Assembly: GCF_002849225.1 (NCBI RefSeq)
Contig: NZ_PKMC01000003.1
Coordinates: 1 to 64,000 of the forward strand
Length of the DNA: 64,000 nt
From: Actinomyces sp. UMB0138
GTDB taxonomy: Bacteria > Bacillota > Negativicutes > Veillonellales > Veillonellaceae
Direction: 5' to 3'
Below, piece after piece: positions 51,076 through 59,927 of the stretch (positions are counted from its first letter, which is position 1; each line of letters opens with the position of its first letter). The notes beneath the pieces are model-generated. The model did no database searches and was not told the origin of the DNA. It saw only the letters and a program-made list of their open reading frames with translations. The position numbers and the translations under genes are program-made.

Positions 51076-51842
51076 TTCAGGCCCTTTACGATCTCGGCAT
51101 CACCGCAGGTAATGAGCTTTTCCTTGCCCTGGTCGTCTACCAGCACCAAGGCGCCAGAATCGGTAATGTCCGTTGCCAGAGCGGGGGCAATCAATCCTGC
51201 CGGGGTGTGTACTTGGATGCGCACGCCAAACAAGGCGCGCTGGCGGTACAGTGCGCCCGCTTCTGGGCCGGGTTTTACGGTAGTAAAGATCTTCTTCAGA
51301 CTCTCGCTCAGTGTTCGTGCCATTTCCTCGACGCTGGGAGGGGCAATGACCTGGGAAAGAGCAGCCGTGGGCCGATCAACCTCGGGGGCCTGCGTAAGGT
51401 GCAGTCCGACGCCCACTACGAACTGTCCGGGCCCGTGCAGCTCAGTAAGAATGCCGCATACCTTCCCACCGTCTAGCAGCAGATCGTTTGGCCACTTCAG
51501 TGTTGGCCTCACGCCGTACTGCCAGATCGCTTCCTGGGTAGCAATACCGGCAAGCAGCGTCACCCAGCCGTATTCGTCCACACTGTATTCGGGAAGATGA
51601 AGGTACGTAGACGCGTAAAGACCGCGGTCCCTGCCGGACACCCAAGTCCGTCCCATACGCCCACGACCAGCAGTCTGAGAATGGGCAACCACCATTTCAA
51701 ACGGTTCTGCGCCCTCGTCAATGCGCTCCGCCATCACATCTTGCGTGGAGCCTACTTCAGACAGAAAAGTAATCTTGGAGCTCAATGCCTCTTCCTTCCG
51801 GTGTCTTATCGCTAGACATTCTTCGGAAGCAGGCCGCTGCAC
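51072..51842 (-). CDS. birA: Biotin-[acetyl-CoA-carboxylase] ligase, single-domain
   Basis: Attaches biotin to the carboxylase alpha subunit encoded next. It shows SEVGSTQDVMAERI, the adenylate loop TAGRGRMGRTWVSG (~75), LKWPNDLLLDGGKVCGILTE (~125) and a small C-terminal SH3-like domain. There is no N-terminal helix-turn-helix, so it is a class I ligase and not a repressor. The start is uncertain: ATG 51842 gives 256 residues. TTG 51785 (LSSKITFLSEVG), with GGAAGGAAGAGG just upstream, gives 237 and fits homology better. It is first in the lipid operon. Confidence 0.93.
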   Translation of the reverse strand: MQRPASEECLAIRHRKEEALSSKITFLSEVGSTQDVMAERIDEGAEPFEMVVAHSQTAGRGRMGRTWVSGRDRGLYASTYLHLPEYSVDEYGWVTLLAGIATQEAIWQYGVRPTLKWPNDLLLDGGKVCGILTELHGPGQFVVGVGLHLTQAPEVDRPTAALSQVIAPPSVEEMARTLSESLKKIFTTVKPGPEAGALYRQRALFGVRIQVHTPAGLIAPALATDITDSGALVLVDDQGKEKLITCGDAEIVKGLK

Positions 51843-51846
51843 TCAA

Positions 51847-51860
51847 ATACCATTCGGTAT
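51847..51860. promoter_or_regulatory. Short inverted repeat upstream of the birA-fas operon
   Basis: ATACC-ATTC-GGTAT forms a 14-base dyad in the gap between the TetR gene and birA, where the operon promoter should lie. It could be an operator for the adjacent TetR regulator. The arms are only five bases, so chance is a real alternative. Confidence 0.3.
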
Positions 51861-51923
51861 CTGGGGCACGTCATTACCGCTGCCCAGGGCTGGTTTGCGG
51901 CAGTTTTAAGCTGTTTATACTAC

Positions 51924-52547
51924 CTAGTCGCCCTCGGTAGCGGCATAAATTAAGGTCAGCAACATGTGGATCACATCAGCCGCTGGCTCTGTGTGCACAA
52001 GCGGTTCACCTTTCAACGCAGTGCGCATGGCCCCAATGTTGGCAGCGCGAAGAGCCACCCCAACAACCGCATGCGCAAGCGGAATAGCGTCGACGACCAA
52101 ATGCCCGTGGGTAGCTTTGGCAATAGTCTGCAACACGGCTGCAATCTTCTGGATGAACTCGGCATTTATGTAGGCCAGGCGCATCCCCCACTTCGGGTCA
52201 CGTACCGAACGGTTTAGCAATTCGGAATGCAGCACGTAAAAATCACGATCAAGCTGTAGTACCTGCAAAACCTCGTCGAGCAACTTCTCCATAGTTGCCT
52301 CACTGGGATCCTGCTGCCGCCAGCCTTCCACGGTCTCGGTAAGCCCATCTATAAGGCGGGCATATTCGTCCTCGGCAAGGGCTTCGAAGAGTTCATCTTT
52401 AGTGGAGAAATTCGAATAGAAGGCGCCCCTGGTAAAGCCTGCCTTAGAGCAGATCTTCTCGAGTGAACACCCTTCTATGCCTTGGGAAACCACTATCTGC
52501 CTTGTAGCATCGATCAGTTTGTTCGCAGTCTCAAACTCTGATGCCAC
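51924..52547 (-). CDS. TetR family transcriptional regulator
   Basis: A 207-residue dimeric repressor-type protein. The N-terminal helix-turn-helix reads IDATRQIVVSQGIEGCSLEKICSKAGFTRGAFYSNFSTKDELFEALAEDEYARLI. The helical ligand domain is not diagnostic. It lies directly upstream of the birA-fas operon on the same strand, 81 bases apart, and two bases after the inositol-monophosphatase-like gene. In corynebacteria and mycobacteria a TetR protein (FasR) controls fas and acc genes. An analogous role is plausible here but untested. Confidence 0.85.
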   Translation of the reverse strand: MASEFETANKLIDATRQIVVSQGIEGCSLEKICSKAGFTRGAFYSNFSTKDELFEALAEDEYARLIDGLTETVEGWRQQDPSEATMEKLLDEVLQVLQLDRDFYVLHSELLNRSVRDPKWGMRLAYINAEFIQKIAAVLQTIAKATHGHLVVDAIPLAHAVVGVALRAANIGAMRTALKGEPLVHTEPAADVIHMLLTLIYAATEGD

Positions 52548-52549
52548 TT

Positions 52550-53386
52550 TTACTCCCAGTAGGTAGACGAAATCCTCTGGTTCAAAATATTAGCCAACGT
52601 GGGGTTTGCAGCCGTAAGCATATGTTCGCATGCCGGACCGCCTTGCCCGTCGCTCACGAGGGCACCCGCTTCCTTACAGATCAGGCTGCCCGCCGCTAGA
52701 TCCCACGGTTGCAACGTTTCTTCGTAGAAAACGTCTACCGCGCCACAGGCAAGGGCGCACAGATCGAGGGCGGCGCTCCCCCTTCTGTAGACATCTGCCA
52801 CATCTGCGGTCAGAGTCGCAAGGAACTTACCTTGCCTGGCCCTCACCTGCGCATCGTAAGCGAACCCGGTAGCCACCAGAGCCAGGTCTAGATCCTGCAG
52901 GGAGGAGACATGAATTGGGGTGTCACCCAAGTAGGCTCCCGCGCCGGCGCCAGCATGGTACAGCCTGCCCGTACCAATTTCGGCTACTACCCCTACCACG
53001 GGCACCCAGGTGGTCGGATCTACGGAACCGTACACGCAAGCAATGGATACGGCCGAGGGCGCGACCCCACGAATGAAATTCACAGTGCCGTCGATCGGAT
53101 CAATAATCCAGAACAGGCCCGTGCTTCCGCCTTCGATCCCCGCTTCCTCGCCCATGAGGCCATCATCGGGACGGACCTGCTTGAGCCGCTGCCTGATAAG
53201 GGATTCGACCTCGCGATCTACCTGAGTTACCGGATCTACCGGCGAGGACTTGGTCTGGGCAAGAACATTCTTGCCCTCACTTGCGCGTTTTGCTGCCAAC
53301 TGGGTGGCCTGAATAGCAACGTCTTTAGCGTGCGCCCACAGCCCGTCCCTGGTAGCTTCCGAAATTGGCAACGAATAGGATTCCAT
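52550..53386 (-). CDS. Inositol monophosphatase family protein
   Basis: A magnesium-dependent phosphatase of 278 residues. The metal-site motifs are GLMGEEAG (~79) and WIIDPIDGTVNFIRG (~94), with the C-terminal motif PWDLAAGSLICKEAGALVSD (~225). Relatives dephosphorylate inositol phosphate, histidinol phosphate, PAP or fructose bisphosphate. In actinobacteria myo-inositol feeds mycothiol and phosphatidylinositol. The substrate cannot be fixed here. It is followed after two bases by the TetR gene. Confidence 0.88.
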   Translation of the reverse strand: MESYSLPISEATRDGLWAHAKDVAIQATQLAAKRASEGKNVLAQTKSSPVDPVTQVDREVESLIRQRLKQVRPDDGLMGEEAGIEGGSTGLFWIIDPIDGTVNFIRGVAPSAVSIACVYGSVDPTTWVPVVGVVAEIGTGRLYHAGAGAGAYLGDTPIHVSSLQDLDLALVATGFAYDAQVRARQGKFLATLTADVADVYRRGSAALDLCALACGAVDVFYEETLQPWDLAAGSLICKEAGALVSDGQGGPACEHMLTAANPTLANILNQRISSTYWE

Positions 53387-53433
53387 GTGTTAAGGTTCCC
53401 ACATTAAAAACATTTTTTTGCGCAAAATGCGGC

Positions 53434-54123
53434 TTAGTCACAAATAATCTGCCGGAGTTGATCTACCCGCAGCTGCCCTGGAGCGGAAGCATTCCCAGCT
53501 GCAGCGAAGGTGGCACAATTGCCGAAATCGGGCCCGGCCAGCCTAGATAGCTGCCCCACCTTCCCCATGGAGATACCTATAAGGGGCCTATTTATTTCGG
53601 CGGCTGTTAGGCGGAGCGCTTCTAGGACGGTAAGCACATCCTTTCCATCGCGTGGCATGAGCGCAACCTTGCACACGTCGGCGCCCAGCTCGCTGGCGTC
53701 CGCAAATTTTTCGCAGGTCTTTTCTACCGAGGGCGTAGCCGCAAAATCGTGGAACGAGCCCACTACCTTGCACCCCACTTCGTGCGCGCGTTGCACCAGT
53801 GTGGCCGCCGCGGGATGGTCTACTTGCACATCGATGGCCTCGGGACCTTGCGCTAGCAAGCGGGTGACTGTTTCTTCGTAAAGGGCGTCAGGGCATTTGC
53901 CGCCCTCGGATTCAGAACGCACGGTGGCCAAAATTGGGCGCCTGCCGCGCACCGCTTGCAGCAGTTCCTCCCATTCGGTGGGGGCTAGGTCGGCGCGCAC
54001 CTCTACAATGTCGCATTCTGATTCGAGTGCTAGGCGCACGTCCTCGGCAGATGCCACAGGCACGATAATTTTGGCTCGCCCACTGCCCAACGCGACGTCT
54101 GCCAGGTAAACTTCCCTCACCAT
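53434..54123 (-). CDS. aroD: Type I 3-dehydroquinate dehydratase
   Basis: Third step of the shikimate pathway, dehydrating 3-dehydroquinate through a Schiff base. Motifs are CDIVEVRADL, GSFHDFAATPS (catalytic histidine ~125), CKVALMPRDGKDV (Schiff-base lysine ~150) and ISMGKVGQLSRLAGPDFGNCATFAAAG...SAPGQL. I place the start at ATG 54123 (MVREVYLAD); GTG 54120 is also possible, with GAGGGGG just upstream. The upstream frame to 54189 lies under the divergent crcB gene. The length is 229 residues. Many actinobacteria use the unrelated type II enzyme instead. Confidence 0.92.
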   Translation of the reverse strand: MVREVYLADVALGSGRAKIIVPVASAEDVRLALESECDIVEVRADLAPTEWEELLQAVRGRRPILATVRSESEGGKCPDALYEETVTRLLAQGPEAIDVQVDHPAAATLVQRAHEVGCKVVGSFHDFAATPSVEKTCEKFADASELGADVCKVALMPRDGKDVLTVLEALRLTAAEINRPLIGISMGKVGQLSRLAGPDFGNCATFAAAGNASAPGQLRVDQLRQIICD

Positions 54124-54156
54124 TCCCCCTCTATTACATTGCGATAACCTGAGTTT

Positions 54157-54618
54157 ATGCGCTTTGGAAAAAATCCTGCGATCTGGCACGTGTGGAGCTT
54201 GAAAAATATCGCGCTAGTAGCAACTGGCGGTTTTTTCGGAACACTAGCCAGGGCACTCTTTGACCTGTTGGAACAGAACCTTCCCCTAGATTGGCTAGTG
54301 GTTCCCTGGTCGACAGCCATTGTCAATGTGCTCGGGGCTTTTCTGCTCGGCTTTATTGCCGGGCGGGCAGCTCGTGCCCGCGAGAGACGCATTTCCAGTG
54401 TCTTCGACAAGTACTATTTGCTGTTCGGCACTGGGTTCATGGGATCCTTCACAACCTTTTCTTCTTTCGCCCTTGCCATGTCCAATTCCGCGCAGGGGCC
54501 ATCCCTGTCTGCAATTGTCGAGGGCGGCGCCATAATTGCGCTGGGACTGGCTGCGGCGACTTCTGGCCTTCTGTGTGGGCAGATCGGTTTGTCCTGGTTG
54601 ATTAGGGTAAGGGATTAG
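54157..54618 (+). CDS. crcB1: Fluoride ion channel CrcB/FluC, subunit 1
   Basis: Small membrane protein of 153 residues with four helices that exports fluoride. Family marks are GGFFGTLARALFD, the asparagine segment AIVNVLGAFLLGFIAGR and the phenylalanine-box motif GTGFMGSFTTFSSFALAM. Actinobacteria often encode two different CrcB proteins in tandem that form a heterodimeric channel with opposite subunit orientation, and the next gene is the second. I see no fluoride riboswitch upstream; the ~30-base gap to aroD is too short for one outside coding sequence. Confidence 0.93.
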   Translation: MRFGKNPAIWHVWSLKNIALVATGGFFGTLARALFDLLEQNLPLDWLVVPWSTAIVNVLGAFLLGFIAGRAARARERRISSVFDKYYLLFGTGFMGSFTTFSSFALAMSNSAQGPSLSAIVEGGAIIALGLAAATSGLLCGQIGLSWLIRVRD

Positions 54619-54619
54619 C

Positions 54620-54997
54620 ATGATACCTTCCGTCATGCTTCTACTCGGCGCCTCCCTGGCGGGCGCGCTCGGAGCGGTCTGCCGCTACTGCATTGATGCG
54701 CTCACCAAAGTATTTTGGTCTATGGCAGGAACAGTCCTTGTTAACATGGTCGGCTGCTTTCTGATAGGCATCGTTGCTGCGCTCTCGGCTGATGGGCCAC
54801 TTGGGGCCTCGGGACACTACCTGCTTGCCACCGGCTTTCTAGGTGGTTTCACCACTTTTTCAACTGCCATGTTAGAGGCGGTCAATGCCATAAGAGGGGG
54901 CAAAGTCGCCCGGGGGCTGGCCCTGGCAATTTTACCGGTCATCCTGGGGTTGGCCCTGTGCGCTGCGGGCATCGCACTGGTCAATACTTGGCTGTAG
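54620..54997 (+). CDS. crcB2: Fluoride ion channel CrcB/FluC, subunit 2
   Basis: A 125-residue partner with the same fold: GASLAGALGAVCRYCIDA, GTVLVNMVGCFLIGIVAAL and ATGFLGGFTTFSTAMLEA. It starts one base after the first subunit's stop. The two differ in the charge of their loops (the first has RAARARERR after helix 2), which fits an antiparallel heterodimer. A strong terminator follows. Confidence 0.93.
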   Translation: MIPSVMLLLGASLAGALGAVCRYCIDALTKVFWSMAGTVLVNMVGCFLIGIVAALSADGPLGASGHYLLATGFLGGFTTFSTAMLEAVNAIRGGKVARGLALAILPVILGLALCAAGIALVNTWL

Positions 54998-55005
54998 TTT
55001 TTTCG

Positions 55006-55051
55006 CAATAAAATAAGGATCCGAGCCGAAGCCCGGATCCTTATTTTATTG
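55006..55051. terminator. Bidirectional terminator between crcB2 and the UPF0182 gene
   Basis: A perfect 18-base inverted repeat (CAATAAAATAAGGATCCG and its complement) with a ten-base loop. The A/T-rich outer arms supply the T tail in either direction. It lies between convergent genes. Confidence 0.9.
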
Positions 55052-55061
55052 TGCGCGCCGG

Positions 55062-58055
55062 CTACTTGGTTTTAACTTTCGCCCGCTCCTGGTCAGCCTT
55101 TACGGCCTCCTCAAGAGCCTTCTTGAGCGCTTCTTGCGACTTGCCGTACTCGTTCCAATCCTGCTTGGACAGGGCCTTTCCGCCCGAGTCCAACGCAGCC
55201 TTAGCGTCCTGCAAGGCGCTTTGCAGCTTCTGGTCTGCACTCTGCTCAACCTTTTCGGCAGTGGGCTTCTTCGCGCCCTCGCCGCCTATAACCGATGAGG
55301 TCGACGCTGCGGCGTCACCGCCAAATACCTGGTTCAGAGATTCTTCCAAGGTAGGCGCGAAGCCTACCTTGTCACCGAACGAGGTCAGAACGGAACGCAG
55401 CTGCGGGTAGGAAGTGGTACCTGTCGACTGCACGTAGACCGGTTGGATGTACAGCAGGCCGCCACCAACTGGCAAAGTCAGCAAGTTGCCACGCAAAACC
55501 TTGGTGCCCTGCTGGTCCTGCAAGTTCAATTCCTTCGATACCCGTTGATCCGAGTTGAAGTTGTTCTGCACCTGCCCGGGTCCGGGAACCGTAGTCGAGG
55601 ACGGCAGCGCCATCAGACGCATCTTTCCGTATCCTTCCCGGACCTTGCCGGCCTCGGAACCAGTTTCGGAATCCACTGCCAAGAAGCCTGCCATTGCTGC
55701 ACGCTTCGATCCGCCACCGGGAATAAACACCGAGGTGAGCGAGAACTCAGCGCTGGGCTGCGAAGGCATCTTCATGGTCAGGTAGTACGGCGGTTGCACC
55801 GGAGCCGATTCGTTCTTCGGCACCGACACCGTGGGATCTTCAGACAGCTTCCACTGGTCGCCGCCGGTGTAGAACTTTTCAGCCTGGGTGACGTGATAGG
55901 TCTCTAGCAGTTTGCGCTGCACCTTGAACAGGTCCTCCGGGTAGCGCAGGTGTGCCATCAGGTCGCCGGAGATCTCGGAGATCGGCTTGATCTTTCCGGG
56001 GAAAACCTTTTGCCAGGTGCGCAGCACCGGATCCTGCTTGTCCCACTGGTACAGCGAGACGGAGCCGTCGTAGGCATCCACCACGGCCTTCACCGAGTTG
56101 CGCATGTAGTTGATCTGGCTGCGCGGGGTGAACTGCTCCTCGTCGTTAGTACGCGAATCGTCAGTGACAGAATCTACCGACACGTGTTCTGCGTACGGAT
56201 ACGCGTTCGAGGTTGTGTACCCGTCAACGATCCAGACCAGACGCTTCGGCGTCTTCGGGTCTCCATCCACGTCAACCACTGCCGGGTACGGCTTGCGGTC
56301 CAGCGTCAGGTATGGGGCAGCCTTTGCTACGCGCAACGACGGATCGCGGTCGTAGAGTATCTGCGACTTCTCGTTTACCTGGTCACTGAAGAACAGGTCG
56401 GTGGACTGGAAACGTAAGGCGTACAGGAACTTGTTCCAGAAGTTTCCGAGCGAAGGACCGCCATCACCCTGGAAGGTATTGTTCACCTGGCCTGATTCCG
56501 CGTTGTCATCTGGATAGTCGAGTTCCTGCGGGGCGCTGCCCTTCGGCGCTCCCACAACGGAATACTGCGGGCTCTGTGGCGAGAAGTAGATGCGCGGTTC
56601 GTAGTCGCCCATCTTGCCGCGGGAAGGGATCGAATGTTCCCAGTAAGCCGGTAGTCCGTCCGGAGTGACTTTGTTGCCGAAGGCTGCCACTGCGCCAAAT
56701 CCGTGAGTGTAGACCGTGTGGTCGTTTACCCACGTGCGCTGCCCTTGCGAGAGGCCTTCCTGATTGATGTCGCGAACCGCGATCACCGTGTCCGCCTTCT
56801 CGCCATCTATCTTGTAGCGGTCGACGGCAAACTGTTCAGGGAAGGTGTAATAAGGGCGTGACTGCTGCAACTGCCGCACGGTCGGGGAAATGATCTCGGG
56901 GTCTAGCAGACGAATTTGCGAGGTCGAAGCCTGGTCTTCTGCCAACTGTCCGGCCTCGGCCTTGGTTGTTGCCGAGGTGGTCTTGTATTCCAGATCGTCC
57001 ATGCCGAACGCCGCTAAAGTAGCGTCAATGTTGTGCTGAATATAGGTAGATTCCAGTGCCTTCGCGTTCGGATCCACCTTGAACCGTTGCATCAGCATCG
57101 GGTAGCCGAAGCCAATTACCAGTGAGGACACCACTAGGACGACCAGGCCCGCAACGGGAAGGCGCCAGGTGCCTTTGAATGCCGCCACGAAGAACAAGAT
57201 GGCGATCAGCGCACTGATCACGGCCAGGATGGTATTCGCCGGAAGCGCCGCGTTAATGTCCGTGTACATTGCGCCATCTGTAGGCCCACCTTGCTGCGCC
57301 AGCATGTTGAAACGCCCAACGATGTAGCGCAGGCCCACCAGCAGCGACAAGATGCCAGCTAGGATGCCCAGGTGAATACGAGCACCACGCCGCACGTGCA
57401 CCTTCGGGGTTACTTGAATTGCCCCACCCAGGTAGTAGATGACCGCGGTTGCCACGGCCGCGGTTGCCACCATTGCAAGAATTGCCGAGGACAACAAGTC
57501 TAGAAGCGGCAACTGGAATGTGAAGAAGGATAGGTCAAATCCCCAAATAGGATCCTTCTTGCCGAAGGGGGTGGAATTCAACGCCACCTGCAGCACGCTC
57601 CACGAAGGAGCCAATTTCAGCACGGAATAGATGCCCACTAGCGCGGCGATGCCGAAGGTAAATAGCTTCGGGTGAGAGACAATCTGGCGTGAATATTCAG
57701 ATACCGATGCGGCAGAGCGCCCCGGTTTCATAGAGCGCACAGCCAAGAAAATGTTCACTACGACGATCACAAACGCCAGCACGAAGCCGACCAATCCCAT
57801 CAGGGCCGCCGAGCCCCACTGGGTGAACAGGATCTGCAAATACCCGAGCTGCTTGTACCACAAGACCTCGGTCCAGAGCCCTGCCATCAGGACGATGAAC
57901 AGCAACAACGCTGCCAAAATTATTACGGTAATACCAAGCGGTCCCGGTTTCTTGAACTTTGGCAACTGCGGTTTTGCCGCGCTGGAGCGGCCTGCCCGCC
58001 CTTTACCAAAATTCCCAAAATCCGGGAAGCCGGGAAACTGATTGTTAGAACTCAC
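55062..58055 (-). CDS. UPF0182 family large membrane protein
   Basis: A 997-residue protein of a conserved actinobacterial family with no established biochemical function. About seven helices occupy the first third (~30-330). A long, probably extracytoplasmic domain follows (QATTSATTKAEAGQLAEDQASTSQIRLLDPEIISPTVRQLQQSRPYYTFPEQFAVDRYKI is its start region at ~360; positions only approximate). The tail is acidic/lysine-rich and coiled-coil-like (~910-997), with many Glu-Lys-Ala heptads. It is monocistronic and divergent from the PPA1309 gene, with 146 bases between them. Confidence 0.92.
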   Translation of the reverse strand: MSSNNQFPGFPDFGNFGKGRAGRSSAAKPQLPKFKKPGPLGITVIILAALLLFIVLMAGLWTEVLWYKQLGYLQILFTQWGSAALMGLVGFVLAFVIVVVNIFLAVRSMKPGRSAASVSEYSRQIVSHPKLFTFGIAALVGIYSVLKLAPSWSVLQVALNSTPFGKKDPIWGFDLSFFTFQLPLLDLLSSAILAMVATAAVATAVIYYLGGAIQVTPKVHVRRGARIHLGILAGILSLLVGLRYIVGRFNMLAQQGGPTDGAMYTDINAALPANTILAVISALIAILFFVAAFKGTWRLPVAGLVVLVVSSLVIGFGYPMLMQRFKVDPNAKALESTYIQHNIDATLAAFGMDDLEYKTTSATTKAEAGQLAEDQASTSQIRLLDPEIISPTVRQLQQSRPYYTFPEQFAVDRYKIDGEKADTVIAVRDINQEGLSQGQRTWVNDHTVYTHGFGAVAAFGNKVTPDGLPAYWEHSIPSRGKMGDYEPRIYFSPQSPQYSVVGAPKGSAPQELDYPDDNAESGQVNNTFQGDGGPSLGNFWNKFLYALRFQSTDLFFSDQVNEKSQILYDRDPSLRVAKAAPYLTLDRKPYPAVVDVDGDPKTPKRLVWIVDGYTTSNAYPYAEHVSVDSVTDDSRTNDEEQFTPRSQINYMRNSVKAVVDAYDGSVSLYQWDKQDPVLRTWQKVFPGKIKPISEISGDLMAHLRYPEDLFKVQRKLLETYHVTQAEKFYTGGDQWKLSEDPTVSVPKNESAPVQPPYYLTMKMPSQPSAEFSLTSVFIPGGGSKRAAMAGFLAVDSETGSEAGKVREGYGKMRLMALPSSTTVPGPGQVQNNFNSDQRVSKELNLQDQQGTKVLRGNLLTLPVGGGLLYIQPVYVQSTGTTSYPQLRSVLTSFGDKVGFAPTLEESLNQVFGGDAAASTSSVIGGEGAKKPTAEKVEQSADQKLQSALQDAKAALDSGGKALSKQDWNEYGKSQEALKKALEEAVKADQERAKVKTK

Positions 58056-58201
58056 AGCTTTCCTAGTACGTAGGGGTTAAAATCACTCCTATTGTTTCAC
58101 GTTTTGTTCCCTGTCCTCCAACTAGTTGAAGCTGGGCCCGCTACGTTCACACCAGGCTTAACGAATTGGGCAGGAATGTTAGATAGTGGCACTATTTAGG
58201 C

Positions 58202-58741
58202 ATGGATATAGCCCCAGAAGCACTAGCTGCAGCAATCTACGACATTGAGCGAGAACTCGCCGGCCTCGGCTGGAACCAGGCCCCTTCCCTCTTCGCCCTC
58301 GTCCCTACCCGCTTTGTTCTAGAGCAAGGCGAGGCGTTGGATGAAGAATCAAAGCAGAAGCTGACCATGCTCCTGGAGTCTTCGCCGGACAACCTGACGG
58401 CGGTATTACAAGAGAACGTGTCTGAGGATATTGGGGACATGCTTGCGCGCATTGAATGGCCGCCAATGGTCGAGGGCGCAGCGGTGGCTATGGAACGCAT
58501 CATCGTTCCCCCACAGGTCGAGGCCGAAGCTCCCGAAGATCCGCAGGAGCGCACCGAATTCTTGATGTCTCACCCGGATCGCGACGAGGTCCGCATGGTA
58601 GCTGGCGCGCTTCGCTCCGGGGCCTCTTTTACTGCTGTGCGCACCCGCTCTCACGACAGCGAGGACCAGGTAGTAGCTTCCTCCGGGCTGGTACCAGATC
58701 TAGAGAAGGCGCTGCTAGCCACTTTCGCGCCCTCTGCATAG
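58202..58741 (+). CDS. PPA1309 family protein
   Basis: A 179-residue acidic protein conserved in actinobacteria and without a known function. The recognisable parts are the start DIAPEALAAAIYDIERELAGLGWNQAPSLFALVPT, the central DNLTAVLQENVSEDIGDMLARIEWPPMVEGAAVAMERI, and HPDRDEVRMVAGALRSGASFTAVRTRSHDS. The gene neighbours a YlbL-type protease and a UPF0182 gene. The same trio with the DUF2342 hydrolase occurs together in many actinobacteria, as I recall. Its stop lies three bases from the protease stop on the other strand. Confidence 0.88.
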   Translation: MDIAPEALAAAIYDIERELAGLGWNQAPSLFALVPTRFVLEQGEALDEESKQKLTMLLESSPDNLTAVLQENVSEDIGDMLARIEWPPMVEGAAVAMERIIVPPQVEAEAPEDPQERTEFLMSHPDRDEVRMVAGALRSGASFTAVRTRSHDSEDQVVASSGLVPDLEKALLATFAPSA

Positions 58742-58744
58742 CGG

Positions 58745-59821
58745 CTACTTCGTGGAGCAGGTTGGGAGCGCATCAACCTTGCCCTTCCCAATGCTTTCCA
58801 CCGCCGCGCGAGCATCGGTCAAAGTATCTATACGAACTACCCGCATTCCCTTGGGAATCGTCCCATTAGTGTCCGCACAGTTCTGCCTTGGAACCAGGAA
58901 GTACCTGGCCCCATCCGCGTAGGCACCCGCCATCTTCTGGGGCACACCAGAAATAGCTTCGACCTCGCCATCCATGCGAATGGCTCCCGTGCCGGCGATC
59001 TGCTTACCGCCAGTCATCGCGCCCGGAGTCAGCTGATCAATAATCCCGAGGGCGAACATCGTTCCGGCGCTAGGGCCGCCAACGTCGGCCAGGGCAATAT
59101 TCACCTTTACCTGTAGTTTCACCTCGGGCTTTAGGACGACCCCCATTACGGAGCCTCGTCTACCTTCGGCCGCGGAGGTGCGCACAGCAACATCCTGGTC
59201 CTTACCAGCGCGACGCACCTTCACCGTCACCACTTTCTTAGGCGGCACCTTTTTCAGAAAAGCGAACAGGGAGCCGGCAGTATCAGTAGTTACAGAATTA
59301 CCACCCTCGGAAATTGCAAGAATCTGATCGCCCTTTTTCAGCTTGCCGTCGGCATCGGTACCTTTGGCAACATCCATGATCTGGAAGGTGGCAGGAACCT
59401 TGTAACCGAGCTCGGCAAGAGCAGCGGCCTCCGCATTCTGCTGGGAACCTTGCATCTGGGCGGTCGCAGCCTGTTCGATCTGCTCGCGGGTCACATTCTT
59501 GGGAAACACTTCCTCTTCCGGAGTTATCTGACTGTGCCCGCGCAGGTACGCCGCCGCTAATTCTGCTAAAGACACGTTAGCGCCAGGTCCCCCACGCATC
59601 GACACGGTTACCATCCGCAGCGCCCCGGAGGTGGGATACGTTGTCGCCCCAGACACGGAAATCACCTTTTTGTCTCCCTGCTTTTCCAGCACGTTAAAAG
59701 TGGGCCCGGGACTCTCGATCACGTACGGTAACGGCACTGCCACCGCAGCGATTGCAGCAACCGCCACAGCAGCTACACCTAAAGCAGACTTCTTGCGATA
59801 CCAAGGACGTTTTTCTTCCAC
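58745..59821 (-). CDS. YlbL-type PDZ / Lon-like (S16) serine protease
   Basis: A 358-residue membrane-anchored protease. One N-terminal helix (ALGVAAVAVAAIAAVAVPLPYVI) is followed by a PDZ domain (~150-225, MDVAKGTDADGKLKKGDQILAI). The Lon catalytic domain has the nucleophile serine in VGGPSAGTMFALGIIDQL (~260) and the lysine in GVPQKMAGAYADGARYFLVP (~305). No ATPase domain is present. Relatives act on proteins at the outer face of the membrane; in Bacillus YlbL degrades a division inhibitor. The target here is unknown. Confidence 0.92.
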   Translation of the reverse strand: MEEKRPWYRKKSALGVAAVAVAAIAAVAVPLPYVIESPGPTFNVLEKQGDKKVISVSGATTYPTSGALRMVTVSMRGGPGANVSLAELAAAYLRGHSQITPEEEVFPKNVTREQIEQAATAQMQGSQQNAEAAALAELGYKVPATFQIMDVAKGTDADGKLKKGDQILAISEGGNSVTTDTAGSLFAFLKKVPPKKVVTVKVRRAGKDQDVAVRTSAAEGRRGSVMGVVLKPEVKLQVKVNIALADVGGPSAGTMFALGIIDQLTPGAMTGGKQIAGTGAIRMDGEVEAISGVPQKMAGAYADGARYFLVPRQNCADTNGTIPKGMRVVRIDTLTDARAAVESIGKGKVDALPTCSTK

Positions 59822-59927
59822 GGCCCCATTGTGCCAAGATTTCTTATCCCTTACCTAAAAAGAGCCTATGTACTGGATATTCTTTGCGTTCCTGTTGCAG
59901 CGGGGACAGCAGCGCGATATCTATAAA

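Noticed and set aside
54090..54156. Possible fluoride riboswitch before crcB1
   Set aside because: The non-coding gap to aroD is about 30 bases and lacks the conserved fluoride aptamer segments. The rest is aroD coding sequence.
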